Assembly: GCA_002433465.1 (NCBI GenBank)
Contig: DJIE01000200.1
Location: 1,117-18,773 of the forward strand
Source of the DNA: Salinisphaera sp. UBA6602
Lineage (GTDB): Bacteria; Pseudomonadota; Gammaproteobacteria; Nevskiales; Salinisphaeraceae
Direction of reading: 5' to 3'
Length of the DNA stretch: 17,657 nt
Positions 13,697 to 17,657 of this stretch are shown here, piece by piece; within the stretch, counting starts at the first letter, position 1; each line of letters starts with the position of its first letter. Below the pieces are notes generated by a model. That model was not told the origin of the DNA. It saw only the letters and a list, made by a program, of their open reading frames with translations, and did not search any database. The position numbers and the translations under genes were made by a program.

Positions 13697-14386
13697 ATGA
13701 GTGACCATACCCCGCACGCCCCGCCGCCCTGGCGACTTACCGGCAGCGGGTATGTGCTTTTGCTGTTCTGTTCGCAGGCATGCGGAAACCGTTGTGCCGA
13801 GGCCATCCCGGGGCTCGCGGGCCAAGCGCGCGGCGGCATCGGCGCGTTGATGCTGGTCGACTATGCCCATTCCAATGTCGGCCCCTACCGTGAACTGTTG
13901 CTCGCCCCAGGTCGCTTCGATGTCGGTCAGCGACGGGCCGCCGTGGTTACGCATATCTGGGTATCTACCCAGGCCAGCGTCGACAACGGTCGACGTAACT
14001 GGGGTCTGCCCAAACAGCTGGCTTCTTTCGAAACGATCGAGCATGGCAGCGACGGCGAGCGTGTTCGAGTCCAACTGCCAGACCATGCGCCGGTCACGTT
14101 GTCGTTCAGTCAGCGCGGGCCCCGCCTGCCACTGAGTACCCGCATTCTGCCCGAGGCCTGGCGCGCGCTGGAACAGCCCTGGAACGGACATTACTATCGC
14201 ACCGTTATCGGCGCGAAAACGCGCGCGCGGCTTGCGCGCCTCCACACGATCAATACCCCCGCGGGCTGCGGCTTTCCCGACATCGGCGGCCAGAAAGCCC
14301 GCGTCGGCGTGTATGCAGACCGCTTCGATCTGCGTTTCCCGCCTGCAACGACCCGGCCTATCGCCTCCACGCAACGGCCCGAATAG
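13697..14386 (+). CDS. Acetoacetate decarboxylase-like protein
   Basis: The 229-residue product matches the acetoacetate decarboxylase superfamily: it starts with PPPWRLTGSGYVLLL, continues with GALMLVDYAHSNVGPYRELLL (split across 48-69), THIWVSTQASVDNGRRNWGLPKQLASF (85-111) and a C-terminal beta cone. Lys106 in GLPKQ occupies the position of the Schiff-base lysine of the Clostridium enzyme, but the next residue is Gln rather than the second Lys that tunes its pKa. It may therefore have a different reaction; several family members are aldolase-dehydratases or have unknown function. It lies 134 bp after the molybdoenzyme gene, and its ribosome binding site is weak. Confidence 0.78.
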   Translation: MSDHTPHAPPPWRLTGSGYVLLLFCSQACGNRCAEAIPGLAGQARGGIGALMLVDYAHSNVGPYRELLLAPGRFDVGQRRAAVVTHIWVSTQASVDNGRRNWGLPKQLASFETIEHGSDGERVRVQLPDHAPVTLSFSQRGPRLPLSTRILPEAWRALEQPWNGHYYRTVIGAKTRARLARLHTINTPAGCGFPDIGGQKARVGVYADRFDLRFPPATTRPIASTQRPE

Positions 14387-14556
14387 CGTCTTACCAGGGC
14401 GCCCGGCGTGTCCGGACATGGCACGGCGCTTGCTCGGGTTCGGCTCGCCGTTTAACTCGGCGATAATACCGCTCGCTTTGCGCCATTGTGGTGCAGGCCT
14501 GCTTGTCGTGCACGCTCGCGGCGCGACGTCTATCTCGCCCACTGACTACGCTACCG
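14387..14556 (+). promoter_or_regulatory. Upstream region of codB
   Basis: This 170-bp gap contains TCGCCG-TTTAACT-CGGCGA, a perfect 6-bp inverted repeat at about 14447-14465, followed closely by GATAAT, which resembles a -10. No riboswitch-like fold is obvious and the ribosome binding site of codB is weak. Confidence 0.3.
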
Positions 14557-15816
14557 ATGTCTCATACCGAACACGATTTTCAGGACTTCGAATTCTCTGC
14601 CGTGCCGGCTGGTGCACGCCGCGGCTTCTGGACCATGCTTGCCGTGATGCTCGGCTTCACGTTCTTTTCGGCGAGCATGTGGGCCGGCGGCACGCTCGGC
14701 ACAGGCCTGACGCTGTTCGAGTTCGCCTGGGTCGTGCTCGCCGGCAATCTGGTTCTCGGGCTGTACGCCGTGCTGCTGGCTTTCATCGCCAGCCGCACCG
14801 GGCTGTCGACGCATCTGCTCAGCCGTTATGCCTTTGGTGTACGCGGCTCATGGCTGCCCTCGTTTCTGCTCGGCGGCACCCAGGTCGGCTGGTTCGGGGT
14901 CGGTGTTGTGATGTTTGCGCTACCTATCGAAGCGGCCACCGGGATCAATATCTATCTGTTGATCGCCATCGGCGGCGTACTCATGACCGCTACTGCCTGG
15001 GTTGGCTTCAAGGCGCTCACAATCCTGAGCTTCATCGCGGTACCCGCGATCTTCGTGCTCGGTAACATGTCGGTGGTGATGGCGGTCGGTGAAGCCGGCG
15101 GCATCAACGCGCTGGCTGCGATCACGCCGGACGACCCGATTACGCTGACCGTGGCGCTGACCGCCTGTATCGGCTCGTTTATCAGCGGCGCCACGCTGAC
15201 CCCGGACTTCGTGCGCTTTGCCCGTAGCCCGCAAGTCGGTGTGAGCACGACGCTCATCGCATTCTTTCTCGGTAATTCGCTGATGTTCACGTTTGGCGCT
15301 GTGGGTGCACTGGTCTATAGCGAAGCCGATATCTCCCAGGTCATGTTCGCCCAGGGGCTGATTCTGCCCGCCATTCTCGTGCTCGGCCTCAATATCTGGA
15401 CGACCAACGACAACGCGCTGTATGCCGCCTCGCTCGGCTTTGCCAATATCACCCGCCTGCCCAAGCACTGGATCGTGATCTTCAACGGCGCCGTCGGTAC
15501 GCTCGCGTCCATGTGGCTCTATAACAACTTCGTCGGCTGGCTGTCGTTTCTCAGCTCGGCGCTGCCGCCGATCGGCGCGATCCTGATCGCCGATTTCTTC
15601 ATCGTGGCACGCCGCCACTATCCAACGCTCGATCAGGCCGCGCTCAGACAGGTGAACTGGATAGCCGTCGGCGCCTGGGCGGTCGGCTTTGCCGCCGCCA
15701 ACCTGTTGCCGGGTATTCCCCCCGTCAATGCGGTCATCAGCGCGTTGGTAGCCTATGTCGCGGCCAGCTACGGCTTCGCCCAGGTCGGGTCGCGACGCGC
15801 CGTGACAGCGAAATAG
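14557..15816 (+). CDS. codB: Cytosine permease CodB
   Basis: The 419-residue product is the same length as E. coli CodB as I remember it and is similar throughout. Near-identical blocks include FFSASMWAGGTLGTGL, GSWLPSFLLGGTQVGWFGVGV (21 residues over a gap-free stretch), FFLGNSLMF, LNIWTTNDNALYA and WLYNNFVGWLSFLS. It is a 12-helix NCS1-family cytosine importer in the inner membrane. The frame is open from 14488, but the homologous start is ATG 14557 (MSHTEHDF). No codA (cytosine deaminase) gene lies next to it in the window; the next gene is convergent. Confidence 0.95.
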   Translation: MSHTEHDFQDFEFSAVPAGARRGFWTMLAVMLGFTFFSASMWAGGTLGTGLTLFEFAWVVLAGNLVLGLYAVLLAFIASRTGLSTHLLSRYAFGVRGSWLPSFLLGGTQVGWFGVGVVMFALPIEAATGINIYLLIAIGGVLMTATAWVGFKALTILSFIAVPAIFVLGNMSVVMAVGEAGGINALAAITPDDPITLTVALTACIGSFISGATLTPDFVRFARSPQVGVSTTLIAFFLGNSLMFTFGAVGALVYSEADISQVMFAQGLILPAILVLGLNIWTTNDNALYAASLGFANITRLPKHWIVIFNGAVGTLASMWLYNNFVGWLSFLSSALPPIGAILIADFFIVARRHYPTLDQAALRQVNWIAVGAWAVGFAAANLLPGIPPVNAVISALVAYVAASYGFAQVGSRRAVTAK

Positions 15817-15888
15817 GCCGTGGCTGCCTTGGCCGTCGCGGTGCTCGTCGCGTCCGCCCGGACACGAACGAACACCGTATGCCAACGT

Positions 15889-15913
15889 CCAGGCCGATGA
15901 CCCGTTGGCCTGG
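15889..15913. terminator. Hairpin between convergent codB and hydrolase genes
   Basis: CCAGGCC and GGCCTGG form a perfect 7-bp stem around an 11-base loop, extendable by G-U and G-C pairs. It lies three bases from the stop codon of the minus-strand hydrolase. There is no T-run on either side, so it is a weak bidirectional terminator candidate. Confidence 0.4.
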
Positions 15914-15916
15914 GCC

Positions 15917-16846
15917 TTAGCGCGCCAGGAAATCGCCTATTTCTCGATAGGTCTGGGCGCAGGCCTCGGGTACCAATGCTTCGAGGTTCAGATAGGCATG
16001 AATCATGTCGGCGAAGTGTCGATGCCGGCAGGTCACGCCGCTCGCAGCCAGACGCTCCATATACGCGAATGCCTCGTCGCGCAGCGGACAGTAGCCGGCG
16101 CTGATCAACAGCGTCGGCGCCAGCGTTGGCGTGACCGGCATGTACAACGGCGACAGGGCACGACGGTCTTCCTGACCCTGAAAATAGCAATCGAAATACC
16201 AGCCGATACGCGCCTGTTCCAGTAGATAACCGCGACCGTTGTCGTACACGGACCGGTGGTTCAGCGTGTAATCGAGGCTGGGATAGATCAATACCTGCGC
16301 ATCGACCATCAGCGAGGCATCAGTCTGGGCGCGGGCGCTGATTGTCGCGGCCAGCGCTGCGCCGCCCGAATCGCCCACCAATACGAGACGTGGTTCAAAC
16401 AGCCGCTGCTCCGATTCCAGCAGCGCCCGGACATGCCGGACCACGTGCAGGCAATCCTCGAGCCCTTGCGGATAGGGATGTTCGGGCGCGAGCCGATAAT
16501 CGACCGAGACAATCAGCCCGCCACTGGCTTCGGCAAGACGTCGACAGATCGGGTCGTAAACGGCAACGCTTCCGGCCATATGGCCGCCGCCATGGAAAAA
16601 CAACACGACCGGCTTCGCGCGCTGCGGCGCTGGATCGTACACGCGAACGTTAACCGACTTGCCCTCGGCTTCGACGACACGGTCGGCCACCCACGACACG
16701 GCCGGACCGGCGCTTACGAACTGCGCCGTCATGGCGGCCAGGTTGCTGCGCACTGCCGCTGGGTCGGCCGCGATTTCCGGGTCGTCCGATTCCGCCGTCC
16801 GCTGATTGACTTGCTCAAGCCAGGCGCCAAGGCGTGCATCTAGCAT
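15917..16846 (-). CDS. HSL-family alpha/beta hydrolase (esterase-like) with altered catalytic acid
   Basis: The 309-residue product has the hormone-sensitive-lipase family layout: an N-terminal cap, oxyanion-hole HGGG (85-88), VDYRLAPEHPYP (115-126), nucleophile motif GDSGG with Ser160, and His283 in DMIHAY. The usual DPLRDE motif that supplies the catalytic Asp reads CPLRDE, with Cys at 253. The open frame reaches 16924, but that would overlap the upstream gene by 74 bp; ATG 16846 (MLDARLGAWLEQ) leaves a 4-bp gap and fits family length. It is probably in an operon with the two MaoC-like genes upstream and may hydrolyse acyl or short-chain esters. Activity is uncertain because of the Cys. Confidence 0.86.
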   Translation of the reverse strand: MLDARLGAWLEQVNQRTAESDDPEIAADPAAVRSNLAAMTAQFVSAGPAVSWVADRVVEAEGKSVNVRVYDPAPQRAKPVVLFFHGGGHMAGSVAVYDPICRRLAEASGGLIVSVDYRLAPEHPYPQGLEDCLHVVRHVRALLESEQRLFEPRLVLVGDSGGAALAATISARAQTDASLMVDAQVLIYPSLDYTLNHRSVYDNGRGYLLEQARIGWYFDCYFQGQEDRRALSPLYMPVTPTLAPTLLISAGYCPLRDEAFAYMERLAASGVTCRHRHFADMIHAYLNLEALVPEACAQTYREIGDFLAR

Positions 16847-16850
16847 GGGA

Positions 16851-17231
16851 TCAACACGCAAACAGAACCAGCGCGCGACCGGAACAAATCGTACGGCCCT
16901 CGCTACCCGTACAGGTGGTATCAAGATCGACCAGGGCCTTGTCGCGGCGCAGGCGGCTTACGCAGACCTCGACGGTGAGTGTTTCGCCAACACTCGCGGC
17001 GTGCTCGAATTGCATCTCCTGTTTGAGATAGTTCGTGCCGTGCCCCGGCAGCTGCTCGCCCAGCAGATACGAAAACAGCGCCGCGATCAGTGGTTCGGGC
17101 ACCTGTTCGGGCGCCGTCGCGACCGACATCATGTCGCACCAGCGGGCCATGTCGGCGTCGCTGAAAGATCGGGTCGTGGTCGCACGGTCGCCAACGGCCA
17201 GTGCATCGAAGCGTGGAATCTGTTCGCTCAT
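16851..17231 (-). CDS. MaoC-like hotdog protein lacking the hydratase motif
   Basis: The 126-residue product starts at ATG 17231, overlapping the stop of the preceding MaoC gene (ATGA). It resembles a hotdog-fold acyl-CoA dehydratase: FDALAVGDRATTTRSFSDAD at the start, a central helix PLIAALFSYLLGEQLPG, and the beta-strands QEMQFEHAASVGETLTVEV and RRDKALVDLDTTC. The Asp-x-Asn-Pro-x-x-His hydratase motif is absent; the equivalent place reads MMSVATAPEQ. It is probably a non-catalytic or substrate-binding partner of the adjacent MaoC protein, as in heterodimeric (HadA/HadB-like) dehydratases. The upstream part of the open frame to 17552 is Arg-rich shadow sequence and is not included. Confidence 0.75.
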   Translation of the reverse strand: MSEQIPRFDALAVGDRATTTRSFSDADMARWCDMMSVATAPEQVPEPLIAALFSYLLGEQLPGHGTNYLKQEMQFEHAASVGETLTVEVCVSRLRRDKALVDLDTTCTGSEGRTICSGRALVLFAC

Positions 17232-17657
17232 GAGCCGTTCCCATTCGCTGTCAGAACGCGACACATACCGTCCAGGCATAGCTGGCCGTCCAGCTTCACC
17301 ACCCGTGTCGCCAGTGCCAGAACACCGTCGCCCGCATCGCCCTGGCCGACGAGTTCGATACGCAGCGGCTCTTCGGCGTAGGCCGGCGTCGGAAATTTGA
17401 GCGTCTGTGCCTGCAACCCACTGTCCGCGAATACACAGGCCACGAATTCGCGTACCGCGGCGAAGAGCAACATCCCGTGCGATACCGTCGCACCGAACCG
17501 GGTGCGTGCAGCATAGGCCGGGTCGACATGAATCGGGTTGTGGTCGCCGCACAACGCGGCAAACCGGTCGAAATCCGCCTGCGTGAGAATGAGCTCGCGC
17601 TCGATAGGCCGGCCGGCATGGAAGTTTTCGAGCGCGTGATCGCGCCCGGCGTCATGA
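17228..17657 (-). CDS. MaoC-family (R)-hydratase/dehydratase, cut at the window end
   Basis: About 142 residues are visible; the frame is open through the right edge, so the start codon lies outside. ENFHAGRPIERELILTQADF is followed by the catalytic hydratase motif CGDHNPIHVDPAYAARTRFG and VSHGML, the Asp-His pair of the MaoC/PhaJ enoyl-CoA hydratase family. Such enzymes add water to trans-2-enoyl-CoA or -ACP. Its stop overlaps the start of the second MaoC-like gene by 4 bp, suggesting a heteromeric complex. The TTG at 17554 inside this domain would remove conserved sequence and is not a real start. The pathway (fatty acid, polyhydroxyalkanoate or other acyl metabolism) is not resolved here. 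Confidence 0.85.
   Translation of the reverse strand, partial: HDAGRDHALENFHAGRPIERELILTQADFDRFAALCGDHNPIHVDPAYAARTRFGATVSHGMLLFAAVREFVACVFADSGLQAQTLKFPTPAYAEEPLRIELVGQGDAGDGVLALATRVVKLDGQLCLDGMCRVLTANGNGS

Noticed and set aside
13586..14542. 318-residue minus-strand open frame opposite the acetoacetate decarboxylase-like gene
   Set aside because: The plus strand has the conserved family motifs; the minus product shows none.
14920..15885. 321-residue minus-strand open frame opposite codB
   Set aside because: It lies fully across the well-recognised codB coding region and its composition is charge-rich with no domain, so it is a shadow frame.
17232..17552. N-terminal extension of the second MaoC-like protein
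   Set aside because: It is Arg/Gly/Cys-rich and overlaps the coding region of the first MaoC protein in another frame; the ATGA overlap at 17228-17231 gives a clean start.
1..17657. CRISPR arrays, tRNA or rRNA genes, insertion sequences, att sites
   Set aside because: No regularly spaced short repeats, no tRNA-like cloverleaf, no rRNA sequence, and no transposase or integrase motif was seen; the only tandem repeat is the coding one at 11552-11815.

Overview
The window is a GC-rich chromosomal stretch of bacterial DNA with tightly packed genes. A pilT fragment divergent from yggS, a PhoP/PhoQ-like regulator pair and a CodB very close to the E. coli protein all point to a gammaproteobacterium. 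The very acidic, Ser/Asp/Met-rich exported proteins and the fused moaD-moaE and moaC-moaB genes would suit a halotolerant genus such as Salinisphaera, but that genus is a guess.

Layout. 1-1.7 kb: 5' end of pilT (minus), then yggS and rpiA (plus). 1.7-4.1 kb: a minus-strand operon of an exported PepSY protein, a PhoP-like response regulator and a sensor kinase. It is divergent from a second exported PepSY protein (4.2-4.5 kb), and the shared intergenic region carries a direct repeat with an 11-bp period that looks like the regulator's own operator. 4.8-6.0 kb: an MFS transporter. 6.1-7.75 kb: two overlapping fused molybdenum cofactor genes (MoaD-MoaE, MoaC-MoaB). 7.8-10.4 kb: modABC on the minus strand, convergent with the moa genes. 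10.7-11.9 kb: two small exported, methionine- and aspartate-rich, low-complexity proteins, the second with a 126-bp internal tandem duplication. 11.9-13.6 kb: a b-type membrane cytochrome overlapping a Tat-exported molybdopterin oxidoreductase of the sulfite oxidase/MsrP superfamily. 13.7-15.8 kb: an acetoacetate-decarboxylase-like protein and the cytosine permease CodB. 15.9-17.66 kb, minus strand: an HSL-type alpha/beta hydrolase and two MaoC-like hotdog proteins, the first cut by the window end.

The most interesting part is 6.1-13.6 kb, which reads as one molybdenum-centred unit: molybdate uptake (ModABC), pterin dithiolene synthesis (MoaCB, MoaDE), and an envelope molybdoenzyme with its own haem b electron donor. 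Next to the enzyme lie two exported proteins that consist largely of exposed Met, Ser, Asp and Gly. The arrangement resembles the reactive-chlorine defence described in Azospira suillum, where a periplasmic methionine-rich peptide (MrpX) is oxidised sacrificially and regenerated by a YedY-type methionine sulfoxide reductase fed by a membrane cytochrome. Here there are two different Met-rich proteins, one of them His-rich, no sigma/anti-sigma pair in view, and a molybdoenzyme that looks like a Tat lipoprotein. That functional link is inference from gene content and composition.
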